Position numbers and translations under genes: made by a program. 64,000 bases of DNA. It comes from Cladophialophora immunda (lineage: Eukaryota > Ascomycota > Eurotiomycetes > Chaetothyriales > Herpotrichiellaceae). How positions within the stretch are numbered: position 1 is the stretch's first letter; every line of letters starts with the position of its first letter. The notes below the pieces were generated by a model that was not told the origin of the DNA, did no database searches, and saw nothing but the letters and a program-made list of their open reading frames with translations. The stretch lies in the NCBI RefSeq assembly GCF_000835495.1, contig NW_015622542.1, forward strand, positions 3,556,485 through 3,620,484, read 5' to 3'. This document shows positions 34,223 through 44,172 of this stretch, piece after piece.

Positions 34223-35026
34223 GAAATGATTCGATAGAGGGGGCACGGCCAGCGACACTTTGCCGCATCCCGGATCAGAACAAGACATCCCGTCGATCCG
34301 CCAATACGAGCAGAGCAAGGTAGTGAAGCTTGACTTCTTTGCAGATTGGGACACGATGACCAGGCATCTCGTGAGGGTCGTGGGAAGAAAACAGAACGTC
34401 CTTTTATCTGGACACGATGTGGTGGTTATTTTCCTCTGATTTCAAGCCGGCGCCTTGTTAGGATGCGATCCGAAAAGCCATCTTTTGTTAATGCTGGAAG
34501 AACTCGTTGGATGAACGGTACGGGATTGGAAAGAGAAGGCTGAAGACCTGGAACACGAATCAGTGGCATTATCAGGTTTGAGTGCCCGAGGAAGCTGACG
34601 ATTGGATTGTGTGACTGGGACCAAAATGGACTTGCAGGATTATGCCATGGCTGGACCGGAGCATTCTGCTTTATTAATCATGTCTTTCTTAACGGGGGCT
34701 GCATTGGTCTGCGCCTGCGACAACAGAAGAAATGTCAAGACAGGCATCCTCGTTTGATTTCAGACTATCCAGTCCCTTTTTGTGTGTAGCCCGATGGCAG
34801 GTTCTTGCTAGGCATGACGGAGGCATTGTGTGCGCCACACAAACCGCGGGGAGCCGAACCATGCAGCGCAACACTTACAACCACTTGGGAGGGACCTTCA
34901 TTCACGGCTCTTCCTAGGCGTGCTAAACTCGCTGACTCGACCTCGGTCCGCTGTGCGCATTGTAACAATCCAGTTCAGCTTCCGTCAACTCCTTCCTCAC
35001 ATTTCGATAGAAGATTTTGAGAATTT
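34223..35026. other. Convergent intergenic region
   Basis: 804 bp between two stop codons on opposite strands. Short frames only; nothing else recognised. Confidence 0.5.
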
Positions 35027-35967
35027 TCACATGCCAACCCCGTCCGCAGCCAGCAGGGCAATGCTGTCCATCCTGGTCATTCTCTCCCTCCTCATCTCCT
35101 CCTCGTCCTTGTCGTCGTCGCCGTCCTCTTGGCCCTGTAACCGGCCGTCCACGTTCCTGACCTCCTCACTCCGCCAGGACTCGTCCTCGACACTCGGCAC
35201 GATCTCCTGGACGGGCAGCCTCTTCTCCAGGACGTCCTTCGCGTTCCGCATGTCGCTTTTCTCCGTGCGGTCGAGGCTCTCTTCGAAGGAGCCCGAAATG
35301 CCGGCGGCGAAGTTGCGTTTCGCGACCCGCTGCGTGGCCGTGGGGATGTCGACGTCGACAAACCACGTCTCGTCCATCAAGTCGTGGGCGTCCCTCCACC
35401 CCGGCTCGTCCAGCGCCGTGTACAACCCTTCAAAAAGGATGATCCGCGCCGTGGGCGGGATGGCGATGTCGTTCGCCACGGGATCCTTGACGGCGTGGTC
35501 GAAGCTGGGTGCGTAGATCGTCAATGTCTCCGGGCTGATGGGCTTGCGCACTTTCTCCACCAGTTTGAGATAGCTTTGGGCGTCGAACGTGAAGGCGGCA
35601 CCGCGGCGGAAGATGGCCTCTTCGGCATTAGGCATCTCGCTGAGCTGTCTGCGGGTCAAGTGGTAGCCGTCGAGCGGGACGACAAAGGCGATGTCTGGGC
35701 CCGAGCGATTGGGGCTGTTGGGGAAGCGCTTGCTCTGATGGTGGTGGTGGGTTTTGTTCAGGCCCGCACAGACGGACGCCGCGAGCGTGGTTTTCCCGCT
35801 GCCTGGGATGCCGGAAATGGCAATCAGGAGGCGCTGCGAGCCGTCGCATTTCTGGAACTTTTCTAAGATCCGGGCGTCAACGTCGTGGAAAAGGGGAGGG
35901 ACAATGAGGGACGGTTGTATGTCTTACCCCAGGTCTGATCAACAAGGCGTTGAATGTGGGACTCCAT
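35027..35967 (-). CDS. P-loop kinase of the phosphoribulokinase/uridine kinase family (Yfh7-like)
   Basis: 291 aa from two exons, 35928-35967 and 35027-35862, split by a 65-bp intron that joins in phase as DQTW-E-KFQK. The Walker A motif GIPGSGKTT lies at residues 31-39, soon after a hydrophobic strand (RLLIAIS). The segment VPLDGYHLTRRQLSEMP followed by RRGAAFTFD is characteristic of the uridine/pantothenate kinase-like branch in which yeast Yfh7 falls. A later strand IILFEGLYTAL and the DIPTATQRVAKRNF lid region complete the fold. It probably phosphorylates a small metabolite hydroxyl group; the substrate is not known for this branch. A His run (THHHHQ) after the P-loop and an acidic/basic low-complexity insert (EDGDDDKDEEEMRRER) near the C-terminus look lineage-specific. 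Confidence 0.85.
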
Positions 35968-36923
35968 GATCGCTGTGAGCGAGAGTCCTCCCTCGCGTTA
36001 TACCGGGAATGATATGAAGATTTATAGGCAAGAACAACAACCCTCATATGCTCAGTCTTTGTTTCCTACCTGTCGAGAGATGTGTGTGAACGTCGGGCTG
36101 GATAGGCCTATATCATTGCGATTGCATAATATGGAACGAGGCTCCTTATCAATAGTCGCTCAGCCGGGCAAGTGGATAACATCCGTCATATCTCGCTGGC
36201 GAAACAAGGCCCGACCCCAGGTCTTACAAACTATCCAGGTGGCTTGATGGGCGCAGAGCTCGCGGGGACAACGGCAGGTCTTGGCCGAAGGATAGTAGGG
36301 CGGCGAGCTTCAGAACAGATCCAGAATCTCGACGCGTGGGAAATGGATATGTAGACGGCAGTTGGAATGTGTCTGTCGAGTGCCTCAGACTCGGGTGATG
36401 GTTGATAACCGAAGGAGGGCCGACTGATCCGCGGCGCTGGAAGTACATTACTCCGTGGCACATCACGTGGCAGTCAATCACGTGGGTGACCCAGTATCGT
36501 TGAGTCGTTTGAGCCAACCACCAGCGACCAGCCCCTGTCCAATCCACCCAAACTGCGCGTCCCCCCAACCCCGGACTCGTCTGCAAAGGGGCTCGTCTTT
36601 TATCCATTTCTTTCTGCAGCCAAACACCCGGGGACCCAACGTCTTTCATATTCACTCACTTCTTTCCACTCCCTTCCGACTTTGTTTTGTACTAACCTGC
36701 AGCAGCGGCCACTCTTGCCATTCCTTCTCAGTCACTCTTTCAGCGATATCCCTTGTTTCGTTTCTGCCACTCGTTCAGCGCGCCCTTGAACGTCACTTTT
36801 CGCGAAAACCCCTACCACCTACATTCCTGGCAGCACCTACCACGCGTCAAACCATTCCAGATCACCGACGAACGAACCCGATTCAAACCCTTGACAAAAC
36901 ACACAAAAGCCAAGACCCACACC
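35968..36923. promoter_or_regulatory. Divergent promoter region
   Basis: 956 bp between the kinase gene (minus) and the GPI-protein gene (plus). A long C/T-rich stretch (about 36590-36830) is consistent with a strongly expressed plus-strand leader. A pair of CACGTG-like sequences occurs around 36460-36483 (atcacgtgg, atcacgtggg). Confidence 0.5.
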
Positions 36924-37557
36924 ATGAAGACCTCCCTGCTCCTTCCGTTTGTTGCTCTCGCCGTCCGCGTCCTGGCAGATATCCCCCCAGCATGCCTCCT
37001 CAGCGCAGTCAACACACAAGACCAACCGGGCGACCTCTCGTCCATTTGCGGTGACGAGGCGACCGACGTGCAAAAGGCCATTGCCAGCCTATGCAGTGGC
37101 AATGCCGTGTCGGCGGCACAGTCTGCCTTCATTTCGACTTGCTCAGCTGCGGGTTCCTCAGTCGGTACGTAGACTCAACCCGGGACAAACTTGGGGAGGA
37201 CAGACCAATTCTTGATGAGTGTTTACTGACACGGCCGCTTTCTGTTGGGAATGTACAGCTCCCTACACAGCATCGTCCTCAAATAGCCACACATCCACGG
37301 CCGGCACGTTCGTCTACACTACCGCCGTCTACAATTCCGACTGCAGCTGCACCACGACGATCGTCACCTCCGCTACCAGCGGCGCCGCTATCTCGACTGG
37401 TCTAGCAACCGCCACGGCTACAGGTGGCAATGGTGCTTCCGGGTCTAATTCAGCAGGCGGCGCAGCAGCGACCGGCAATGCCGCTGCAGACGCCAAGCAG
37501 GTGGGAAGTTTTGCCGCCGCCGTTATCGCCATTGCTGGTGTTGTTGCGGTTTTGTGA
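36924..37557 (+). CDS. Small GPI-anchored cell-surface protein
   Basis: 179 aa from exons 36924-37164 and 37259-37557; a 94-bp intron joins in phase as SSV-A-PYT. The N-terminal signal peptide is MKTSLLLPFVALAVRVLA, with cleavage likely before DIPPAC. The mature N-terminal part has four cysteines (PPAC, SSIC, SLC, STC) in a helical module (about 20-80). It resembles CFEM in style but has too few Cys to call CFEM. A further CSC pair follows in NSDCSCTTT. The second half is a Ser/Thr/Ala/Gly-rich, probably O-mannosylated spacer. The C-terminus is a hydrophobic tail (VGSFAAAVIAIAGVVAVL) preceded by small residues, the classic GPI-attachment signal. It probably ends up in the wall or on the outer membrane leaflet as a structural or surface protein. 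Confidence 0.88.
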
Positions 37558-38252
37558 ACAGGGCCGGAGCCTTTTGCGGCGAACCCCGTTCTCACGGCCA
37601 AAAAAGCAGAAGATGGCCTGGGGTTATTTCGTGTCATTGGTGCTGCGTCTGTGCCAACACTTTGGGAGACATGATGACGAAATTCTTGCCCATCATGTTG
37701 CAAAAGCTACCAGCTGCGTGTCAGAATACTAGGGAATGAGACGGAAAAACTGCTCAGTCGTTTTCGAAATTGAGATTCGTGTTTTCCGCCGGCATCTGGG
37801 CCCAGTCTTCTAGGCAATCTGCATGGCGGAGGACAGAAGAAAGGACCAGGTTCAATACGAGCATCATATGTAGATGCCGTGCCTAGATAATCGGATGGAC
37901 AGAAGATCAGAAGACATTTGGCATGCTGGCCAGAGCCTTTTGTTGACAAAGCCGCTTTTTCCGACTCCCTTTTGTTCTCTCCGTCATATTCTATCAAAAG
38001 ACTCGACGACTTCGGAAGCCAAAGATGTAAACGTCTAAAATTCTCTTTTGTGTTGTCTTCAAGATCCCTCTCCCCATTCCTGGGGGCGAAGCAGCGCTGG
38101 AGGCCACTTCCCATCACATGTCGGAAAACAAGAAGCCTCTCATTTGTCGGGACCATCACCTCCGAAGCCAAATACATGTTTCCCAGCTATTTACACGTAA
38201 CATCCCGTCCCAGCCCTATCCTGAACCCTTTTCTGCCTCGTCAGCATGCCTT
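37558..38252. other. Convergent intergenic region
   Basis: 695 bp between the GPI-protein and adenylosuccinate synthetase stop codons. No gene seen. Confidence 0.5.
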
Positions 38253-39626
38253 CTAGCGGAAACACATGTCCTCCCTCCTCGGGCCGGTGCCAATCCATTT
38301 GATCGGCACTCCAACCTCGCTCTCGATGAAGTCGATATACTCGCGAGCCTGTGCTGGCAGGTCTTCGAATTTCTTGCAGCCCGTGGTTTGAGTCATCCAG
38401 CCCTTGAAGGTCTTATATTCGATCTCCATCTCTTCCATGACATCCAGATCCGCCGGGAATCCCGGCAGTGTCTGACCGTTCACCTTGTACGCCGTCGCCA
38501 CGCGGATTTCTTCAAAGCCGTCTAGGACGTCGAGCTTCGTCAGGTTGAGTTGTGTATAGCAGTTCACGGCCGCAGAGTATTTGACCAAGACGAGGTCAAA
38601 CCAGCCGCAGCGTCGCTTGCGACCCGTCGTGACTCCCCATTCGCGGCCTACTTGTTGCAGACGATCGCCGTATTCGGCGTCCTTAGGAGAAATTGCAGCG
38701 TTAAGTTCTGTCGGGAAGGGACCGGCGCCGACGCGAGAGGTGTACGCTTTTACCACGCCGACGATGTTGCTCCCTGGCGCTGAAAGGGATTGTGGAGAGA
38801 GACCCGCAAGACCAGTGAAGACACCGCCCAGGCCGGTGTTGCTGGACGTGACGTAAGGATATGTGCCGTGATCAATGTCTAGAAGGAGTGCGTTGGCACC
38901 CTCAATCAAGATGTGGGGTTGGCGAGCACCAGCGCCGTTCGAGTTCGCCGTAGCCATTCCCTTTGTTCCGACCGCCTGCGCCAGTAAGGGCGTTTGGTCG
39001 ACGACGTATTGCTGCAACTCTTCCCGATATCCGCGCAACTTTTCGATCTCCTCTTCCAGGCTGTAGCCCTGCAGAGCTGCGTCGCCGTACAATTTGCGAT
39101 AATTGGCTTCTAGGTCTCGCAAGCGCCTCTCCCAACGCTGTTGTTCGTTGACGAGCATCCAAAACGTCACCCCCCGCCGGGCGACTTTGTCGCTGTAGCA
39201 CGGCCCGATGCCCTTGCGGGTAGTGCCAATCATGTCCTTCCCGCCATCGACGTTCTTGAATTTGTCTTCGGAGATACCGTCCACGACGCCGTGCAAGTCG
39301 AAACATACGTGAGCCCGGTCGGAGATCAGAATGCGCTCCCGCACGCCCACCAGCCCTTTCTCTTCTAGTGCCTTCAGTTCTTTGAAAAAGCTGGGGATAT
39401 GCACGACACAGCCGGTGCCGATGAGGTTGACTTTGCAGGAAGGATTGATGAGGCCAGAGGGGAGGATGTGGAAGTCGTATGTCACATCGTTGACCACAAT
39501 AGTATGGCCCGCGTTGTTGCCCCCCGCCGCGCGGCAGACGAGATCAGCAGAGGTAGCGAGGATATCGACAAGCTTGCCTTTGCCTTCGTCGCCCCATTGC
39601 GATCCCAGTACAAGAGTGACTGGCAT
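38253..39626 (-). CDS. ADE12: Adenylosuccinate synthetase
   Basis: Cytosolic enzyme of purine biosynthesis. It joins IMP and aspartate using GTP to give adenylosuccinate, the first committed step to AMP. 457 aa, intronless. The start at 39626 gives [18 protein letters not shown], with the GTP-binding loop and catalytic Asp of GDEGKGK at once. An upstream 24-codon extension in frame begins only at a TTG. Further hallmarks are [17 protein letters not shown], the switch region [32 protein letters not shown] and CGWFDLV, all intact. The C-terminus ends CFR. Family length (about 430-460) fits. A Gcn4/Bas1-type TGACTCA lies 246 bp upstream of the start. Confidence 0.97.
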   Translation of the reverse strand: MPVTLVLGSQWGDEGKGKLVDILATSADLVCRAAGGNNAGHTIVVNDVTYDFHILPSGLINPSCKVNLIGTGCVVHIPSFFKELKALEEKGLVGVRERILISDRAHVCFDLHGVVDGISEDKFKNVDGGKDMIGTTRKGIGPCYSDKVARRGVTFWMLVNEQQRWERRLRDLEANYRKLYGDAALQGYSLEEEIEKLRGYREELQQYVVDQTPLLAQAVGTKGMATANSNGAGARQPHILIEGANALLLDIDHGTYPYVTSSNTGLGGVFTGLAGLSPQSLSAPGSNIVGVVKAYTSRVGAGPFPTELNAAISPKDAEYGDRLQQVGREWGVTTGRKRRCGWFDLVLVKYSAAVNCYTQLNLTKLDVLDGFEEIRVATAYKVNGQTLPGFPADLDVMEEMEIEYKTFKGWMTQTTGCKKFEDLPAQAREYIDFIESEVGVPIKWIGTGPRREDMCFR

Positions 39627-40822
39627 GGCTGACGAGCTGTAGAGATGTGGATGTTTAGGGAGCAGTGTCGTAGGGAAGGCAGACCGAGATCGGAGCAAGA
39701 GGAGGGAGACAAGTGAGAGGAGAATGGATCTAGATTTGCTTTGCTTGGGGTTTAAGACGAGCAGGGCGGTTGCCTCAATCTTCAGGTGGATATGTCTGTC
39801 ATTGTCCGAGGTTTCTGACCTCTAGATTCAAGGGCATATTGCAATGTTTGAGCAAACAGAGCTTTCTTAATTGACTCACGGATTTTTTTCAGGATGGTGG
39901 GGTTTGGGGTTGACGAAAAGACTCTTCGGAACAGGCACTGGAGGTCACTTGGTGGGGGTTGCGCAGCTGCGCTCCGCTCATGCAAATGCCTCGCGCCGCG
40001 CGGGAAAGAAAAAGCAAATTCGCTGCATCTCATCGTCAGGTCGGCTCCCAATTTGCTCGCTTCTTGTTTGCCTGATGCTGCAAAGAGAGTCTATCTGATT
40101 CACCTGTCATATCCTTTAGCACATTCAAACAAAACGGCACCCCGCAGATTCAGGTCATTACAGTGGATGCCCCTCCGAAATATTCCGCTTGTTTGAATCA
40201 GTGTGAGCACCACCTAAACACGACCTCACTCTGTGATCTGCTACCATCGCCTGCGATTTGTTTCAGATGCAGATAATGAAAGACTTCTGCAATCACTGCA
40301 GCAAGAGCAAGGATCTGATGCCCTGTCTCACTGCTTCCTCAGGAAAAGGCTCCTTTGTTCGATCTCATTCCCGAGACATGCCCTGCAGCACTGCTTGCTC
40401 TCTGACCCCGGTTCCAGGCTGAGATTCAACCCGCTCTCTCCCACTCCTTGTTGCTCTGCCCGGTCTTGATTTACCTCTTCCAGTTCCCGTCAGCCAGCTT
40501 TGTCTACAAGTAGAGTGTCTCACAGAACAATGGACAGAACAGCCTCTACGCAGCTGCCAGTTGGCGTCGGAAGCAATCGCAAAACAGGATGGCTTAACAC
40601 CACAATCAGTATCGCCAATGGAGGGGCATAAATAGGACCACCACGGTCGTGACGAGAACTTATAATTCTCTTCTTCATCTTCAGACAGCCATCTCAGCTA
40701 AACAGCAGCTCTACCAGCAGAAACTCACCTACAGCCTGTTCATCAAAAGCACCTCTGCAGCTGTGATCGAGGTATCCAAAACCCCAACATCTCTCTACAA
40801 CGTTTCACTCCACCCCGCAATC
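39627..40822. promoter_or_regulatory. Divergent promoter region, ADE12 / coiled-coil gene
   Basis: 1,196 bp between divergent start codons. The only element I can name is the TGACTCA box on the ADE12 side. The plus-strand gene's leader (about 40650-40822) lacks ATG in its reading frame. Confidence 0.5.
39872..39878. promoter_or_regulatory. TGACTCA box (Gcn4/CpcA- or Bas1-type site)
   Basis: A perfect TGACTCA 246 bp upstream of the ADE12 start codon. In yeast, TGACTC elements bind Bas1 and Gcn4 at purine genes. About eight TGA(C/G)TCA sequences are expected by chance in 64 kb, so the position is suggestive, not proof. Confidence 0.4.
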
Positions 40823-41221
40823 ATGGACGTCTTCACCAGACTCGCCTCAGGGATCTACATGCGCCAGCACCATCGAGGAGATGACCGCTCACAACCTCTT
40901 GACCCTGCACGCCGCCGCGCCAAACGCCTTCAGGACCTCCAAGATGACGAGCTCCACCGCGCCATCGCCCACACCAACGACCACATCGCGGAAGCGAAGA
41001 CCAAGTACGAATCCCTGCGCAAGCGGCGCCAAGCAATACGAGCCAAACTCGACGAATTGAGCGCGGAGATGTACGGCCAGGACGAAAAGATCATGCAGTT
41101 GCAAGAATGCCGGGGCGAGTGTTTGAAGGAGAAGAAGGCGCGGGAGGAGAGGCGGGGAGAGCTACGACGGGAGCAGCGGGGAAGGGCGCACGGGAAGGAG
41201 AGTCCTCGTCGAGGCTGGTGA
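40823..41221 (+). CDS. Small coiled-coil protein, hypothetical
   Basis: 132 aa, single exon, unrecognised. The ATG at 40823 (MDVFTRLASGIY) is the first in frame; the open frame extends further upstream but without ATG. Residues about 30-115 are a nearly continuous charged helix (KRLQDLQDDELHRAIAHTND, IAEAKTKYESLRKRRQAIRAK, LDELSAEMYGQDEKIMQLQE) with heptad-like Leu/Ile/Ala spacing, so a coiled coil is very likely. The tail is Arg/Glu-rich and ends RRGW. No signal peptide or enzyme motif. The codon pattern and the leader suggest a real gene, but it is short and has no named relative I can recall. Confidence 0.6.
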   Translation: MDVFTRLASGIYMRQHHRGDDRSQPLDPARRRAKRLQDLQDDELHRAIAHTNDHIAEAKTKYESLRKRRQAIRAKLDELSAEMYGQDEKIMQLQECRGECLKEKKAREERRGELRREQRGRAHGKESPRRGW

Positions 41222-41862
41222 GGCGGACGGGCCGAGCGAGGCACCATCAGATGTTTCTCATCGTCTAGGGAGGGATCTGGGGCGCGCGTGAAACGAAGAG
41301 CTTGGGGGAGCAGGGTCGCAAAGAGAACTGGAAGGCATGGAGGGAAATCATATGTTGCTGGATAGATGGGACGCAGATTTATTGGCAGGAGTGAAGACAT
41401 CAAGTCAGTTCATTTTGTCGGGGAGTCAAGTACGAAACCAAGTCAGATCTCGAATACCATTTGGCAGTGCTAGGAAAGTCGGAGCTTAATATCATCCATT
41501 CATACCCGCGTTTGGGGTTTTCATAGCCCTTCTGTGCGCCGTTTTGCAAACCGTCCCTATGTAAGTCGGACGAGGCAAAGTGCCTCAAGAGAAGAAAGCG
41601 TAGACCATTATCTGTTTGCTGCAGGCTCCAACATTCACGTCTATCCCGACTCCCCGAGATCCGTGTCATTCTCATCTTTTTGACCCCTCTTTTTCTATCC
41701 TTGTACACCTTCCGCCATTCCAAAGGCCGTTTTGGACCGCTTAACGCCATTGATACCCAGACGCCATCGATAAGGCCCCATAGAAACTCTTCCGATATCA
41801 TAGCTGCAGCTAAAGAGAGTCGTGAAAGAAAAAAGGAACAAAAAGAAATGTCAACTCGGGGA
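41222..41862. other. Convergent intergenic region
   Basis: 641 bp between stop codons on opposite strands. Only short motif-free frames. Confidence 0.5.
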
Positions 41863-44172
41863 TCAGAATTTATCGCCCATCATTCCCTTGGGAACCACCG
41901 GTCTCGCGTCGTAGTCGAACCCATCAGGGTCTCGCAGGGCGAGCCCATTTCCTGAGCCATAGGGATATCCGTATCCAGATGGCTGGCTCGGTCTCCTTGG
42001 AGCAGCGCCATCTGGGCGGGTGGATGACTCCCAGCGCTCTGCTCGGCCCTCACCACTGGACTCGCTTTCGAAGCTGCCACGAATGCGGTATACCGGATCT
42101 AGTTCTGCTGGCAACGGGAGCGCAGATATAGGGGGTTGCGCTGTGTGAGTAGCGAGAAGCGTTTGCGAATTCGAACGAGAATGCAAATCCCCGGCATTGG
42201 CCTTGCCGGGACGTTTCCCTTGAGGCTCCTTTGATATCCGACGTAGCATGTTCACCCTGGGCTTGGATGTTGCCGGTGTGGGGAAGCTGGAGAGGAGGTT
42301 AGGTGACGTGCTGAATGACGGGGATCGCGGTGAGGTAAGGGCGGACGTGGATGTGGACGACGACCCTTGGATGTTTTCGAAGTTGAACGACTTGAATGGC
42401 TCGATCTCGTTGAGCTTGAGGCTCAGAGGGGTAGCGCTATCTGGCACCATTGTCGTTGCTAGACTTGAAACGGTGGCAGCTTGCGATGTCTTCCGCTCAT
42501 TGTCAGGTCTTGGGGCGGTCATTTGCATGGCCGCATCCGGGCTAGAACGTGCTGGAGGTCCTGATGGCAACTGTGGAGTCGGATAAAAAATAGACTTGAT
42601 GACGAAGACGACGCAGATGAGAACTCCCAAGCCACCGAGGCCGACACCCATGAACCAGCCACCGCGAATGCCAGCGAGAGGATCAAGGCCACGATTGTTC
42701 ACGTGAACTTCAACTGTAGAGGCAAGACCAAGACCGAGCGAGATGGAATAGTTGACAACAGTACTGATGAGACTTCCAGCGACACCTTGTTGTTGAGGAG
42801 GGAAGAAGTTGGACATGATTAATGTGGCTGCTGGAAAAGACATATCCATGCCAAAAGGCATGACAACGAGGCTGGCAAAGGTCCAGCTCCAGTATATCGT
42901 CTTGTCGATATTTGAGTCGACGGCCAGGAGGAGAGGTCCAAATGTGAAAGCAACCAAAGCCCAGAAAAGAGTCCAGGAAGGGCGACATTTCCGCATCATC
43001 CAAGCCGTCAACACTGAGGCTATCAGCGCGACAGGCACGATTGGCAAAACTTGCAGTGCAGCCTCAAGAGGCGCGTCATGCTTGATCCCGAGGAGAAATC
43101 TCCATAGAAACCATGTCCAGATTCCAAATGTGGCCCATCCACAGGCCACAGCACCAAGGACAAAACCGACATCTGCCCTGAGCATCTTGAAAGGGACCAG
43201 TGGTTGTTCGGCGATCTTGAGTTCGGTGATGACAAAAAAGGCAATGAGCAAGATGCCAATGATAAGCAGCATGAAAATGTACTGAGTACTCCACCCCGAG
43301 GCCGGAGCAGAGACGAGTGAGACTTGGACACAAACCAGACCGCCAACCCCTGTGACGGCCCCAAGCCAGTCCATGTCCCGCAACTTCTCCTTGACCGGTA
43401 GCATCTGTTTTGGAGTTGGTGGTGGAGCGACCAATATGACGGATGCGGCGACGGCCAGAAAACAAGATACGACGGCGAGGGTATAGAAGCTCCACCACCA
43501 GGTTGCAAATTTGGTGAACAAGGCTCCAAAGATCATCCCCAGGTAGGCTCCAACCGGCGCACATAGACCGAAAAGAGTGAAGGAGAGGATTTTCTTTTTC
43601 GATCCTGGAGGATAGGTTCGGCCTAGGAGGGCTAGGCCGTTTGGTACCATTAGACTTGCGCCGAGCCCTTGGAATCCCCTGGCCACGAAGAACAATTCAT
43701 AGCCAACATAGTGACTTAACCCGGCCACAACACTCCACAGGCTGAGGAAGCAATATCCAATCACGACCATGGTCTTATATCCAAAGATGTCACCGAGTCG
43801 TCCTCCGATCAGGATGAAAGTTCCAAAGGACAACGCGTACGCGGCGACTAGCCACGGCAGTACCGAAGGGTTTGTTATGGTGAAAGACTGTGCGAGGTCG
43901 CGGCTGACCGGGAAAACTGTCGTCAAGGTTGATTGGGGAATAAGTTGAAGGAACGCGACCATTATATTGAAAAGAATCTCTTGTTGTCGTGACATGCGCG
44001 CGAAGAGCCAGCCGCCTGGAGGTCCAGGAGGTCCAGGAGGTCCAGGAGGTGGTACCTTTGAAGGGGGAGCTTTCTCCATATCGATAGGACTTCCACTCTT
44101 GTGGTCGTGGTCTGTCGTTGTAGTGGAGGGAATGCTTAACCTCAGGGTATTCATAATATTTTGGGGAGTCAT
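41863..44172 (-). CDS. MFS multidrug-type transporter (DHA2, 14-TM) with long cytosolic tail
   Basis: 769 aa, intronless. It has an N-terminal hydrophilic region (about 1-55) with a PPPGPPGPPGPPGG collagen-like run, then about 14 hydrophobic segments. Hallmarks are the loop 2-3 motif GGRLGDIFGYK, RGFQGLGASLMVPNGLALL (motif B/C region), and GAYLGMIFGALF. This fits the DHA2 drug:H+ antiporter or related siderophore/basic-amino-acid exporter groups. A Ser/Thr/Pro-rich tail of about 235 residues follows the last membrane segment (from about 534), far longer than usual, and could serve in regulation or ubiquitin-dependent turnover. The start at 44172 (MTPQNIMNTL) is the first ATG; the frame opens further upstream only from a GTG. 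It lies 2.1 kb from the TIM-barrel/6PGDH pair and may export or import the substrate of that neighbourhood, which is inference. Confidence 0.9.
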   Translation of the reverse strand: MTPQNIMNTLRLSIPSTTTTDHDHKSGSPIDMEKAPPSKVPPPGPPGPPGPPGGWLFARMSRQQEILFNIMVAFLQLIPQSTLTTVFPVSRDLAQSFTITNPSVLPWLVAAYALSFGTFILIGGRLGDIFGYKTMVVIGYCFLSLWSVVAGLSHYVGYELFFVARGFQGLGASLMVPNGLALLGRTYPPGSKKKILSFTLFGLCAPVGAYLGMIFGALFTKFATWWWSFYTLAVVSCFLAVAASVILVAPPPTPKQMLPVKEKLRDMDWLGAVTGVGGLVCVQVSLVSAPASGWSTQYIFMLLIIGILLIAFFVITELKIAEQPLVPFKMLRADVGFVLGAVACGWATFGIWTWFLWRFLLGIKHDAPLEAALQVLPIVPVALIASVLTAWMMRKCRPSWTLFWALVAFTFGPLLLAVDSNIDKTIYWSWTFASLVVMPFGMDMSFPAATLIMSNFFPPQQQGVAGSLISTVVNYSISLGLGLASTVEVHVNNRGLDPLAGIRGGWFMGVGLGGLGVLICVVFVIKSIFYPTPQLPSGPPARSSPDAAMQMTAPRPDNERKTSQAATVSSLATTMVPDSATPLSLKLNEIEPFKSFNFENIQGSSSTSTSALTSPRSPSFSTSPNLLSSFPTPATSKPRVNMLRRISKEPQGKRPGKANAGDLHSRSNSQTLLATHTAQPPISALPLPAELDPVYRIRGSFESESSGEGRAERWESSTRPDGAAPRRPSQPSGYGYPYGSGNGLALRDPDGFDYDARPVVPKGMMGDKF
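44018..44052. repeat. 9-bp coding minisatellite (GGTCCAGGA)n
   Basis: Three to four tandem copies of ggtccagga; read on the minus strand they encode Pro-Gly-Pro repeats at the N-terminus of the DHA2 transporter. Confidence 0.85.

Noticed and set aside
36924..37557. CFEM domain in the small GPI protein
   Set aside because: Only about four cysteines occur in the N-terminal module instead of eight with CFEM spacing.
38385..38395. TGAGTCA inside the ADE12 coding sequence, and another at 46031
   Set aside because: Their positions (coding region, gene 3' flank) do not suggest promoter function and chance occurrence is expected.
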